This document shows, in pieces, positions 8,188-19,000 of a stretch of 64,000 nucleotides of DNA. Source of the stretch: CAZMGV01 sp964565925 (GTDB lineage: Bacteria > JAGRBM01 > JAHCIT01); NCBI GenBank assembly GCA_964565925.1, contig CAZMGV010000017.1, positions 27,185 through 91,184 of the forward strand, read 5' to 3'. The notes beneath the pieces are model-generated. The model saw only the letters and a list, made by a program, of their open reading frames with translations, did not search any database and was not told where the DNA came from. The translations under genes were made by a program, and so were the position numbers. Every line of letters starts with the position of its first letter. Within the stretch, counting starts at the first letter, position 1.

Positions 8188-9303
8188 TCACCCCGCCCTC
8201 CGCACCGCGAACAGCAGGCCGTTTTGGGCGCGCAGCAGGAGCGGCTCGTATCCGTCCGGCAGCAGGGCCGCCACGACCTCCCACACGGGCAGCGCGGCCC
8301 CGGCGATATCCTCCACCACGAACCAGCCGCCGGGCCTGAGTCTCGGCAGGGCGAACCGGAGCGTGCGGAGATTCGCGTGGGGCGCGTGCAGGCCGTCGTC
8401 GATGATGAGGTCCAGACCGCCATTGGCATCGGCGGGGACCAGCCGTTCCAGTTCCGCAAAACCGTCCGGGGCGGTCTGGTCCGCGAAACAGGTCCGGATG
8501 CGGTCCTCCTCGAACAGCACCCGCCGGTCCACGTCCGCGCCGTAGACGGCCGCCTGCGGGTAGAACTCCCTTAAACCCCGCAGCGACCCGCCGGGCACGC
8601 CGCCCGCCCCCATGTAGGAGGCCACGTCCCGGTGCGGCGTTCCGATTCCGATCTCGAGCACGCCCCGCACCGCGCCGCGGTCCTTGAACAGCGGGCCGTA
8701 AAAAAGGTGGTAGTCGTGCCAGGTGGCCTTGTCGCTGCCGTGGCGGTCCATGCAGGCCTTGAAATCACGGACAGCCGGAGCACCCGGGGGCGCCGGGGGC
8801 GACGGGGGCAACGGGGGCGACGGGGAAAAGGCGGCGATCTCCATGACCGGAAGTGCGCCGGCCGATGCCCCAGCCGATGCGCCAGCCGATGCCCCAATCA
8901 GGCCGGCGAGCAGCGGGAGCGTGTCGCTCGCCCCCTGCACCGTGAGCCGCGCCTTCTCCCGGTAGCCGCCCGCCCCGTTGGGCGCGAACAGCGGGAACGC
9001 CTCCGGCAGGTCGAGCGTCGTCGTCCCCGCCGTGCCGTCGAACCGCCTCCAGACGGCGCGCTTCAATGCCACCAGCCGGGGGAACCGCTGCAGATACGAT
9101 TTGAGGGCTCCGGGAGACACGGACGCTAACGTAACCGACCCGGACAGCCCGCCGCCAATGCCATATCTGTTAACCACTGCTTCCGTATAAAACCGCTCTT
9201 TTGGCCCTGAATGGACCTGGCTGGCCCAAGCTGGGCCTGGGACTGCGGGTTTCGCAGTTGACTCGAAAATCAGCCCTTTCAGGCGCACCCGGAAATGGAC
9301 CAA
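8188..9303 (-). CDS. Class I SAM-dependent methyltransferase (macrocin-O-methyltransferase-like)
   Basis: The C-terminal half (about residues 180-371) has the features of macrocin/rhamnosyl O-methyltransferase-like proteins. HGSDKATWHDYHLFYGPLF is followed by SAM-binding VLEIGIG, then GADVDRRVLF, LIIDDGLHAPH and LRPGGWFVVEDI. It probably methylates a sugar or glycosylated product, which fits the epimerase and glycosyltransferase next door. Residues ~137-180 are low complexity: GASA repeats from a 12-bp tandem repeat, then Pro-rich. The first ~50 residues look poorly coding, so the true start may be further downstream; no ribosome site decides it. The stop codon TGA directly adjoins a copy of the ACTCACCCCGGC repeat. 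Confidence 0.75.
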   Translation of the reverse strand: MVHFRVRLKGLIFESTAKPAVPGPAWASQVHSGPKERFYTEAVVNRYGIGGGLSGSVTLASVSPGALKSYLQRFPRLVALKRAVWRRFDGTAGTTTLDLPEAFPLFAPNGAGGYREKARLTVQGASDTLPLLAGLIGASAGASAGASAGALPVMEIAAFSPSPPLPPSPPAPPGAPAVRDFKACMDRHGSDKATWHDYHLFYGPLFKDRGAVRGVLEIGIGTPHRDVASYMGAGGVPGGSLRGLREFYPQAAVYGADVDRRVLFEEDRIRTCFADQTAPDGFAELERLVPADANGGLDLIIDDGLHAPHANLRTLRFALPRLRPGGWFVVEDIAGAALPVWEVVAALLPDGYEPLLLRAQNGLLFAVRRAG

Positions 9304-9603
9304 GCAAAATATTTATCCTGAACCCTTCCGCGAAGTTGCGCGCCGTTTTCGCGTTAATACTGGATCACGTTTTTATAGCCGCTATTAATAGTGGGTGAAG
9401 ATAAGTCTCCATCCGGAGCCGGAAACCGAGGGCCCCAAAGGGCGTGAGGTAGTACGAAGCCGGAGGTGAGCTCAGGTCCGGGCGACCGTGATGAGCGGGC
9501 CCTGGATCCAGTGAAGTCCTTCCCGGTCGCGCCGCTGTCGCGTGGGTCCACCGCGTGAGCAGGGGCGGAGTTCCCCGGAGAGGGCAGGTTCCCGCCAACG
9601 CTC

Positions 9604-9708
9604 GGTGCAGTTGCACCATCCCTGTGACCTGCGGTCACGGTCCCTTCCATGGGAAGGGACTTCGGACAGCCCTCTTCCTCCGGAAGAGGGTGCCGCCGCA
9701 GGCGGCGG
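9604..9708. repeat. Array of five consecutive perfect hairpins in a 525-bp intergenic region
   Basis: In order: ggtgca/tgcacc (9604-9617), gtgacc/ggtcac (9624-9638), gtcccttcc/ggaagggac (9640-9660), ccctcttcc/ggaagaggg (9670-9690) and gccgcc/ggcggc (9692-9706). The last two plus the following gggagatg resemble the two-hairpin repeats at 4958 and 8091. The rest of the 9304-9828 gap is GC-rich sequence without a convincing gene. Near 9790-9815, aaaact/agtttt forms a weak hairpin followed by TT. Confidence 0.65.
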
Positions 9709-9828
9709 GAGATGGAGGCGAAGTGCCGGAAGATGGTGGAAACCGAAAAGGCGGCTCGTGGCCTGAAACCACGCATGCCGCGATAGGTCCTTGAAAACTG
9801 AATAGTTTTTTGAGCGCCGGGGTGAGTG

Positions 9829-10938
9829 TCACACCACGCGAAGCGCGGGGCGCTTCTGGGCGGCCTTGAGGGCCTGGGCGGCCTCCTGCGCGAGCTGCGG
9901 GATGCCGGTGCCGGGACCGATCTGCGGTACCCAGCCGGTGGCGGCGGTGATTTTGGCCAGGTCGGTGTAGTAGCACCGCTGGTCGAACAGCCGCTCCGGG
10001 TGGGTTTCGAGGACGGGCGGCGGCGTACCCTTGAGTGCGCCGTGGTCAAAAACCTCGTGCCGCACGACTTCGGCGAGGCTCCGACTGAACGCCCTGCCCC
10101 CGCCCACGTTGTAGACGCCGCCCGGAACGGTCCCCGGCACGAGCGCGGCGACGAGCGCCGCCAGATCGTCCACGTGCAGGAGGTCGCGGGTCTGGCGCCC
10201 GTCGCCGAACACCCGGATCGTTTCACCGGCCACTCTGGACCGCACCACGTGACTCACCCAGCCCTGGTCCTCGGCCCCCGACTGCGCGGGGCCGTAGATG
10301 CAGGAACACCTCAGAATATACGCCAGGAACTGCTCGCGCCGCGCGGCGTCCAGCACGTACAGCTCCCCCGACCGCTTGGCGCAGCCGTAGGGCGTCAGCC
10401 CGTCCATCGCCGCCGGGAACTGTTCCGAAATGCCGGCCTCCCACGGGGCCTTGAGTCCCAGCCGCGTGGTGCCGGATGGCGACCCGGCTCCGGGGCCGGT
10501 CTCCACGAATCCGTTTACCGCGTCGCCGTACACCTTGTTCGACGAAAAGAAGACGAACGGAATATTCTCGCGCCGGGCGCGCAGCGTCTCCAGTAACTGA
10601 ATCGTTCCGGTAATGTTGTTGCGGGCGTCTTCGGCCGGATCCGCGAGGCTCGCCGCGATCCCCACCTGTCCGGCGCAGTGGACAGCGGCGTCGATCCGGG
10701 GGACTCTTGCCAGCAGCGTGGGGGCGCTCGTGATATCTCCGTCGATGCAGCGGGCCGTCCGCTCAAGCCCCCGCCAGCGGTCCTGAACCGGCCTGGCGCC
10801 CCGGGCCGGCGGCTTGCCGCCCAGCAGCTGGTCCCGGGAATGGTTGTCGAGCAGCGTGACCGTGTGCCCCTGCGCGAGCAGGTGCCTCGCCAGGCTCGAT
10901 CCGATAAATCCCGCGCCGCCGGTGATGAGAACGTGCAT
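9829..10938 (-). CDS. NAD-dependent NDP-sugar epimerase (CDP-paratose 2-epimerase-like)
   Basis: 369-residue extended short-chain dehydrogenase. It begins MHVLITGGAGFIGSSLARHL (GxxGxxG at residues 7-13) and has Asp (LLDNHSRD) for the NAD ribose, the FFSSNKVYGD segment and the catalytic TPYGCAK (YxxxK). SSNKVYGD and GISEQFP resemble CDP-paratose 2-epimerases, but specificity is inferred only. It acts in the cytoplasm in surface polysaccharide sugar synthesis, consistent with the divergent glycosyltransferase 23 bp away and the methyltransferase downstream on the same strand. The TGA stop is followed at once by an ACTCACCCCGGCGCT repeat. Confidence 0.85.
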   Translation of the reverse strand: MHVLITGGAGFIGSSLARHLLAQGHTVTLLDNHSRDQLLGGKPPARGARPVQDRWRGLERTARCIDGDITSAPTLLARVPRIDAAVHCAGQVGIAASLADPAEDARNNITGTIQLLETLRARRENIPFVFFSSNKVYGDAVNGFVETGPGAGSPSGTTRLGLKAPWEAGISEQFPAAMDGLTPYGCAKRSGELYVLDAARREQFLAYILRCSCIYGPAQSGAEDQGWVSHVVRSRVAGETIRVFGDGRQTRDLLHVDDLAALVAALVPGTVPGGVYNVGGGRAFSRSLAEVVRHEVFDHGALKGTPPPVLETHPERLFDQRCYYTDLAKITAATGWVPQIGPGTGIPQLAQEAAQALKAAQKRPALRVV

Positions 10939-10961
10939 GACCTAGACTATCCTACCCTCGT

Positions 10962-11732
10962 ATGTTTCCAAGGCCGTTTCCCGCCCATATCCATTGTGTC
11001 GCACCTGTGTTCAACGAGGAGTGCGCCGTCGCACGTTTTGTGAACGAAACCGCGCTGGTTCTGGACGCCATCGGCCGCCCCTGGGAGATCGTCCTGCTGG
11101 ACGACGGCTCCACCGACGGCACCCGGACCGAGGCGCAGAAGCTGGGCCGCACCATGCCGGTCCGGATTATCTCCTTCCCCCACCGGGGGATCGGGGCGAT
11201 CATGCGGGAGTTCGTGACGCTGGCCGGCACCTGGCCCGACGACGACGCGGCGATCTTCACCGAAGGCGACGGCACCTGCGACCCGGCCTTTATCCGCCCG
11301 GCGCTGCAGGCGCTGGCCGGCGACCGGATGGCCGGCGATCCGGACGAGACCGGCTCGACGATCAGCGCGGACGTCTGCACGGCGAGCCGCTATCTCGACG
11401 AATCGGAGGTCAGCGGGTTCCCGGCGCGGCGCCGCCTCCAGAGCTACGTCTCGAACCGGATGCTCTCGGCCCGCTACGGACAGGGCCAGGTGACCGACTT
11501 CACGCTGTTCGCCCGCGCCTACCGCGTGAGCGCCCTGAAACAGGTCCCGCCCGGGAATCTGCGGCGCGACGGCTTCGAGGCGAACGCCGAACTGCTGGTG
11601 GCGCTGCTGGAGACGGGCGCCCGCGCGGCCGAGGTGCCGGTCAACTACCGCTACGGACTCAAGTCCGGCCGCTCCAAGCTCCCCACCCTCCAGACGATAC
11701 TCGGCTACGGCAGGCTGTTCCGCGAGCGGTAG
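10962..11732 (+). CDS. Family 2 glycosyltransferase
   Basis: 256 residues, GT-A fold. HCVAPVFNEE starts the nucleotide-binding strand, LLDDGSTDGT is the hallmark, and FTEGDGT supplies the DxD-like metal site. No transmembrane helix is present, so it is a soluble or peripheral enzyme. The C-terminal NYRYGLKSGRSKL segment resembles dolichol-phosphate-sugar/polyprenyl-type transferases. The start is fixed by the strand beginning only 10 residues in. No Shine-Dalgarno sequence lies before the ATG, so the message may be leaderless. It is divergent from the epimerase gene with only 23 bp between the start codons. Confidence 0.82.
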   Translation: MFPRPFPAHIHCVAPVFNEECAVARFVNETALVLDAIGRPWEIVLLDDGSTDGTRTEAQKLGRTMPVRIISFPHRGIGAIMREFVTLAGTWPDDDAAIFTEGDGTCDPAFIRPALQALAGDRMAGDPDETGSTISADVCTASRYLDESEVSGFPARRRLQSYVSNRMLSARYGQGQVTDFTLFARAYRVSALKQVPPGNLRRDGFEANAELLVALLETGARAAEVPVNYRYGLKSGRSKLPTLQTILGYGRLFRER

Positions 11733-11842
11733 TGCTGCCCCGATACAAACGGGCCGTTTTGCAATCGGGGCCCCGATGGGGGAAATACCGTAACCGCACC
11801 GGCGCTTCCGCCGGCGGCCTCAGGTAACAGGAGATCCCTTTT

Positions 11843-12898
11843 ATGTCCGACACCCCCTGGATGATCTACGGCGCCAACGGCTACACGGGCGCGCTCGCCG
11901 CCGAACGGGCGGTGAAGCAGGGCCTCAAGCCGGTGCTCGCCGGGCGTTCGGCCGATAAAATCCGCCCGCTCGCTGAGAAGCTCGGCCTCGAGTGGCGCGC
12001 CTTCGCGCTGACGCCGGTCGAAGAGGCGGCGAAGAGCCTGAAAGGCATGAAGGCCGTCCTGCACTGCGCCGGGCCGTTCTCCGCCACGAGCCGCCCGATG
12101 GTGGACGCCTGCATCCGGGCCGGGGTCCACTACATGGATATCACCGGCGAGATCGACGTGTTCGAATCGTCCTTCGCCCGGGACGCCGACGCCAGGGCCG
12201 CCGGTGTGGTGCTCATGTCGGGCGTGGGTTTCGACGTGGTGCCTTCCGACTGTCTCGCGGCGACGCTCAAGAACGCCCTGCCCGACGCGACGGATCTGGA
12301 ACTGGCCTTCTCGGGCCTTCCGAACGTCAGCCCCGGCACCGCCAAGACGGCGGTCGAGAATTTGCCGAACGGCGGCAAGGCGCGTGTGGACGGCAGGCTC
12401 GTGAACGTCCCGGCCGCCTGGCGTTCCAGGGACATCACCTTTTCGGGCAAAACCCAGTCCTGCGTGACGATCCCGTGGGGGGATGTCTCCACCGCGTACG
12501 TATCGACCGGAATCCCCAATATCGCCGTCTACGTCCCGATGCCCCGGGCGGCGATCATGGGCATGAAACTCGGCCGTCCGTTCATGGGGCTGCTCGGCGC
12601 GGCGCCCGTCCAGAACTTCCTGAAGGGGCAGATCGAGAAGCGCGTGAAAGGCCCCTCCGAACAGCACCGGGCGACCGGCCGCGTGAACCTCTGGGGGCAG
12701 GCGAAAAACGCCGCCGGGAAGACGGTCACGGCGGAACTCGAGGTGCCCGAGGGTTACGACTTTACGGTGACGGCGGCGCTCGCCTGCACGGTCCGGATAC
12801 TCGCGGGCGAAGTCCCGGGCGGCGCGTGGACGCCCTCAAAGGCGTTCGGCGCGGATTTCGTGACCCGCCTGCCCGGCACCCGACTGACCGTGAACTGA
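11843..12898 (+). CDS. Saccharopine dehydrogenase-like NAD(P)-binding protein
   Basis: 351 residues with an N-terminal Rossmann motif, WMIYGANGYTGALAAE, and the family features LAGRSADKIRPLAEKLG, VLHCAGPFS and GVHYMDITGE. Proteins of this type (saccharopine dehydrogenase NADP-binding family, related to mycobacterial trans-acting enoyl reductases) reduce lipid or unknown substrates; lysine metabolism is unlikely. CAGGAGA is 8 nt before the ATG. It ends before a bidirectional terminator that also serves the convergent Kelch lipoprotein gene. Confidence 0.8.
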   Translation: MSDTPWMIYGANGYTGALAAERAVKQGLKPVLAGRSADKIRPLAEKLGLEWRAFALTPVEEAAKSLKGMKAVLHCAGPFSATSRPMVDACIRAGVHYMDITGEIDVFESSFARDADARAAGVVLMSGVGFDVVPSDCLAATLKNALPDATDLELAFSGLPNVSPGTAKTAVENLPNGGKARVDGRLVNVPAAWRSRDITFSGKTQSCVTIPWGDVSTAYVSTGIPNIAVYVPMPRAAIMGMKLGRPFMGLLGAAPVQNFLKGQIEKRVKGPSEQHRATGRVNLWGQAKNAAGKTVTAELEVPEGYDFTVTAALACTVRILAGEVPGGAWTPSKAFGADFVTRLPGTRLTVN

Positions 12899-12959
12899 CC
12901 GGGAGGCCTTCCTGGGCACAACGGCCGGGCAGCACGGCCGGGCCGCATAGCCGAAACAG

Positions 12960-12985
12960 AAAGGGCGGCCACCGGGCCGCCCTTT
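12960..12985. terminator. Bidirectional intrinsic terminator
   Basis: Perfect 11-bp stem aaagggcggcc / ggccgcccttt with a 4-nt loop, between the convergent genes ending at 12898 and 13009. Both strands end the stem with a short T run. Confidence 0.8.
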
Positions 12986-13008
12986 CGATCACCAGTCCAG
13001 CGGAACCG

Positions 13009-16000
13009 CTACAGGTCCCACTTCCAGTAGTCGCCGAGCGGATCCGGCGACGAACTGCCGACACCGGTGAGCAGAAGCATGTCGGTGCGGCCGGCGGCGC
13101 CGTCATAGATCAGCATCGAGCCGGTCCGCGGCGTGAGTGCGCTGAAGGTTCCCAGCGCCTGCTTCCAGGTCATCGTGCCGCTTAAATACCACACCCAGGT
13201 GTCGTTCAGCTTCGTGACGCCGTCGGAGGCTTCGCCGCCGAACAGCACCGAGCGGTTCAGGTGGACGTCGTACGCCATACCGGCCCCGCGCCTGGCCGAA
13301 GGATTGCCGTCGGCATCCGGATCGGCCGGGGTGAACTTCGTCCACACGTTGGCCGGTGTGGCCGCGCCGCAGGTGTTCGCCGTCGTGTTGTAGAGCCAGG
13401 TATCGCCCGCCGTGGACGGGTAGTAGACCGGGTTGCCGTTGATGTCGGTCCCGGTGCCGCCGTAAAGCACCGTGCAGCTGCGAGCCTGGTCATAGACCAT
13501 CGTGTGGCCGTAGACCGGGAGCGGCTTCTGCGTTCCGGAAGTGCAGGCCGTGCAGGTTCGCGCCCAGGTGCTCGTCGCGCCGTTCCATTCCCACATGTCG
13601 TCGAAGACATATTCGCCGCAGCGGCCGCCGTAGAGAATAACGCGGCTTCTCGCCGTGTCGTAGGCCATCGCCGCGTCGGTACGCGGAGCCGGGCTCGACG
13701 CGCCCACGTTGTAGATGTCGTCGCAGCTGGCCGCACCGGCGCCCGCTTCGGCCTTCGTCCAGGCCGTGCCCGCGCCGTTCCACACCCAGGTGCCCACGAG
13801 GTAGTTGAACGTGTCGCTGTAGCCGCCGAACAGCACCGTCCGCTGGTTCGTGGCGTCATACGCCATCGAATGCGCGTAACGGGCCTCAGGCTGCGTCGTC
13901 GTGCAGGGCGCACCCGTGCACGACTGGGTCCAGCTGGCGCCGTCCCACTCCCAGATGTCGTTCTTGAAACCGTTGTTGTAGCCGCCGAACACGATCGCCT
14001 TGCTGCGTACCGAATCGTACACCGCCGACGCGCGCTCGCGTGCCGAGGCGCCGCTCAGGCCGCTCACCACCTGGACCCAGCCCTTGTCCGTAATGGTCTG
14101 CGTCGCGGTCACCGGCGTCGGGGCCGGACCGCCGCAGTTCAGCGTGTAGGTCGTCGGCAGGCTCGCCGGCGTCAGGTTCGTCGATCCGTTAACCACCAGG
14201 TTCCCGGCGTTCGCCGTCACCGCGGTGATCGCGCCCGGGTTGAGCGTGCAGCCCGTCGTCGCCCGGTAGGTCGACCAGGACAGCGTGATCTGCTGCCCGA
14301 TATTGATCGCATTCGCCGTGGTTGTGAACGACGCGATCTTCACGCTCGTCGTGTCCGCGATCGTCGCGTTCGCCGTCACCGGGCCGCCCGGGCCCTGGCA
14401 AGTCAGCACATAGGTACGGGGCAGCGGAGAGGTCGAGGCCCCGTTGATCACCATCGAAGCCGACGGGATCGTCACGTTGCCGAATCCCGATTGCCCGTCG
14501 ATGTCGCAGCTCGTCGCATCTCCGGTCACCCACGTCAGCGTCGCGTTCTGCGTCGGGATGCTCGGACTCGGCGTCGCCGTGAACGACGTGATACTCACCT
14601 TCCGCTGGATCGTCAGAGTCCGGGTCGCCGGGCCGCCCGGGCCCGCGCAGGAGAGCAGGAAGTCCGCCGGGAACGTCGTGATGGGCTGCGTCGCCACCGC
14701 CGCTCCGCTCAGACCCGACAGGTTCGTCGCCGGCGTCGTCTGCGCGCTCGTCACCGTGCAGCTCGTACCCAGGTAGCTGCCCCAGGTCAGGTTCACCGTT
14801 CCGCTGGGAGGCACCGCCGCCAGGTTCGACGTGAACCCCGTGATCGTCACCACCGTCGGAGCCGTCACCGTCACCCCGAGCGAATGCTGAGCTCCCGTGC
14901 CGGTACAGGTCACCGTGTAGGTCTTCGGAGTGGAGGGGAACGTCAGCGTCTGTACGCCCGCCGGGACTGAAATATTCGAATAGAGATTGGGAAGAATTCC
15001 ATCATCGTCCAGGTTGCAGACGGACGCCTGCACGGTATTCCAGGCGATATCCGTCGTGAAACCCGGAACCACTACGGCCGGGTTTGCCGTCACCGACAGC
15101 ACCTGCACGCGCTGCGGGACCACCAGGTTCGACACTGCCGAATCCCCGTGCGTACCGTTACACGTGATCGATACCGTCGCCGGAGGCGACGGGAACGTCA
15201 CACCGCCCGCCGGCAGATTGGTCCCGTTGGCCGGCAGGCCGATCCCGACACCGTTGTCGATACTGCACCCGTTCACCGCCGCGTTTACCGTCGTCCAGGT
15301 GAAATCCACCTTGTTCGCCGCGTCGTTGGGCTGGACCCCGGCGCAGTTGCTGGTCGGTCCGGGATTGCATCTCGACGTGAACGTATTGATCTGCACCGCC
15401 GGATACACCGTCACCGACAGCGGTAGCGTGTCCGCCCCGCCCGTGCCGGTGCAGTTCAGCGTATAGGTGATCCCGCCCGGGCCCGGGCTGATATTCGGCG
15501 TCACCCACACACCGCTGTCGAATGGCGCACCGATCACGTTCCCGCCCGGATCCATCGTGCACGCGGTCGCATTGACGGTGGTGAAACTCAGCGTCGACGT
15601 CCCGTTGGGGAGCACCGCCTGCGGCGTGGCCACCAGCGTGAGCGCCTGAACGTGCTGCAGCACAGAGAACTGCGCCGACACCGGACCGCCCGCTCCCTGG
15701 CACGTCAGCGTGTACATCGTCGGCAGTGCCACCGGAGACACCGTCACGCTCCCGTTCAGCGCCACGCTGCCGATACCGTTGTCGATGTCGCAGCTCGTCG
15801 CCGCCGCGTTCGTCGTCCAGTTCAGCTGCGACGACCCGCCCGGATAGATGACACCCGGCGAAGCCGCCGGTGTGGACGCCGTAAACGAATTGATCTTCAC
15901 CGCCAGCGGAACGCTCAGGTTCGCCGTCGCGAAGTTCCCGTTGGGCGGGTTGATCCCGTTCCACGGATCCCCCTGGCACGTGATCGTGTAGTTCGCCGTC

Positions 16001-19000
16001 GGCGCGATATTCGTAAGGCCGAGCGGAGTATTGAACGAGCCGCCCGGCGGCGAAGGCGCCGTCGCCGAATACGCGCTGCCCGTCGTTATTCCTGTCCCGG
16101 ACAGCTGACACGAATTGCCGGCGATCGCGCCGTTCGTCGTCCACTGGATCGAGAACGCGTTCGGTGACACCGGGATCGCCACCGGAGACGCCGAGAACGA
16201 ACTGATCTGCGCCTGCGGCCAGATGCGGAGACCCGATGTGAGGTTCGCCCAGGTTCCCGTCGAGTCGAACCCCTGGCAGCTCACACGCATCTGCACCGGT
16301 AGGGTCGGCACGATGAACGGGTAGGAGCCGGAACTGTCCGGAACCGAGAAATCGTCCAGACCGCCGGAGAAGCTCGTATAGGCGAGTTTGCCGCTCGGCG
16401 AATTGACCGTCACCGTATCGAGGTTGTTCACAACACCTGTCTGTTCGGACCGGAGACGGACGCGCATGTAGTTGGCGTCGTTCGTGCCGATGCTGGTCGC
16501 CGCCTGCGCCGTAACTTGAAGGGCGTTGGCATTGATCGCCGTAATCAGATTGTCCCTGGTAATGGACGGCGTCGCATTGATCGTCACCGCTACCGTCGTA
16601 TATCCGGATGGCGGCGGTGAGGTCGTCGAATTGCTGTCGAATTCGAAAATGACCTTGTTTCCGACGTAATCGGTGAAGATAACCGCGTCGCCGTCGGCCG
16701 GGTTCTGGTTATACAGCATGTAAATCCAGCCCACCGAGAGACCGCCCATCACGCAGGCGCCCGGGTTGATGGCCGACGAGGTCCACGCAAGATTCACGTT
16801 GCTGCCGGCGGTTGTGTAGGTATCGGCGACGGTAAACGCCACGTTGCCTTGCACACCGACGGTCTTCTGCTTGGTGATCGTTCCCCAGACATTCGGAGAC
16901 GTGTAACCGTCACAATCCAGCTCGTAGGTATATCCGGTCACCGGCGGGGTGAGCGTCCCCAGGCTGTGGCTTCCAAGCGGGCTCGTGTTTCCGTTGTAGT
17001 TGTAGGTTCCGAGCAGGACGTTCGTGGGACCCGGATCTACCCGGTAGACCCGGCACTGACTGACCGCGCGGACTTCCCAGTTGAGCGTCACCGCTGCCGA
17101 AGGTCCGGGATTGATCACCAGCGGTGTCGAATTAAACGAGCGGATCTCCGCCTCACGCTGAACCGTAATGTCCGCGCGCCGGCTGCCGCAGTCGACCAGC
17201 ACATAATCGGTATAGCTGGAACGCCGCTCGGGCGACGTTGAGTCGTAGTCGATCGTCCCGCCATTGGTGAACGAGGTCGATGAGTCGTTCGTCCACGGCG
17301 GAGTCACATAGTTGTTCACGGTGCAGGGGGTCAGCGCACCGCTCTGCTCCGTCGTCCAGCCGACGGAAACCACCGCCGAGGTGTTCGCCGCAATCCAGGT
17401 CTTGCTGACCGAGAACGACGCGATCTGGTCCCAATTGGTGGTCATTCGTTCGTCCACGCGCTGCTGGTTGGCATTGTTGAGGTGGCCATTAACCACGAAC
17501 AGGGAGTTGCGGGCCGGGTTCCAGGCCATTCCAAACAGGGCGCGCGCCACGCTGGTTCCGGTATATGGGCCGTACCAGACGGCCGTCGCCGGCGCCAGAT
17601 CCAGCTCCCAGAGCTGGTCGTTTTGACCGTTGCAGGGGTCCGGCGTGCAGTTGGTCGTCGTGCCGCCGTACAGGATCACACGTCGCCGGACCGGATCGTA
17701 GGCAAGCCCGTGATTGTAACGGGAAGTCGGAGCCGTAGACCCGGTGGCCGTAGTCGTCGGGCGGGAGGTCCAGCTCGAATTGTTCCATTCCCAGACGTCG
17801 TTCAGCCGGTTCGCGTCCGCGCAGGTACCGCCGGCCCGGATACCAGTGCCGCCGCCAGCGTTGTCGCCAGTCGTCGCATTACAGCCGCCATAGAGCACCA
17901 CCGTGTTGCGCGTGCTGTTCCAGGCCATGGCGTGGCCCCAGCGTGCACCGGGTCCGCTGGATCCGGTAATCGCCCCGGTCCAGGTATTGGACGCAGAGTT
18001 ATAGGCCCGCAGATCGTCCGCCCGGTTCGTCGCACCACGCAGGTCACTTCCGCTATGCACCAGAACGCGGTTCGTCCAGCCGCCATTGTCGGCATACACG
18101 GCGGCGTACTTGTTCACAGTGCCGTTCGACGACACCGCATTGTTCTCCCATGTGTTGTTCGAAGAGTTGAACTCGAACGTCATCGCCCGATCGTCGGCGT
18201 TATCGTCACAGGTCCCGAAGATTCCGCAACCGTAGGTGAAATGATCGTCGACACCGCTGTTGATGACGGTCTTCGCGTTCGCCCGGTCATAGACCGCCGT
18301 GAAGTAAGCACGGCCGCTCTTGTTGCCGTTCCCCAGATCGTACTGGGGCATCGAATCGGCCCACTGAACCCACTGATTCGTGCCGGCGTTCCAGTACCGG
18401 CCCCAACGGCGAGCGTCATAACCCCAGGCCAGGTCGCCTCCGAGGGCAACCATGGTTCCTATACCGTAATCGTAAACCAACCCGAGTCCGCGGGTGGCCG
18501 CACCCATATTGCAGGCGGTGCAGCGATTGGTGAACGCGGGAGTCGCCACCTCGATAACTTTCTGGATCAGCACGCGTCCGCCGATACCGTCCACATGCAT
18601 GTAGAAGCTCGTCGGATTCGCCTGCGGGTAGAACGGCCCCCAGGTTGTCCCGGCTGCGAGCGCCGAATTCACCCCGGAAGGGCAGTAACGGTAAACCAGT
18701 CCGGTTCCGCCCGTCACCACCGCGCCCGCGTTCGTGGTGACCGCGGTTTCGGTCATGCCGGCGACTGTCGTCACCGTGTGGCCGTCGATAATATCGCCGA
18801 CCTGCAGATCGATGCTCAGGAAGCGGGTGCTGGTTCCGGTCATGGCGCCACCGGCGGCGATGTTCCACGAACCGGGCATGTTGAACGCGACTAGGCAGGT
18901 CGTCGTGCCGGGTGACGGTTCTGACACCTGGATCGACAGCGTCACCTGATTGAACGTCGAGGGGCTTGTCCGCTGGGATACCGAACGGGGCTGCACGTCA

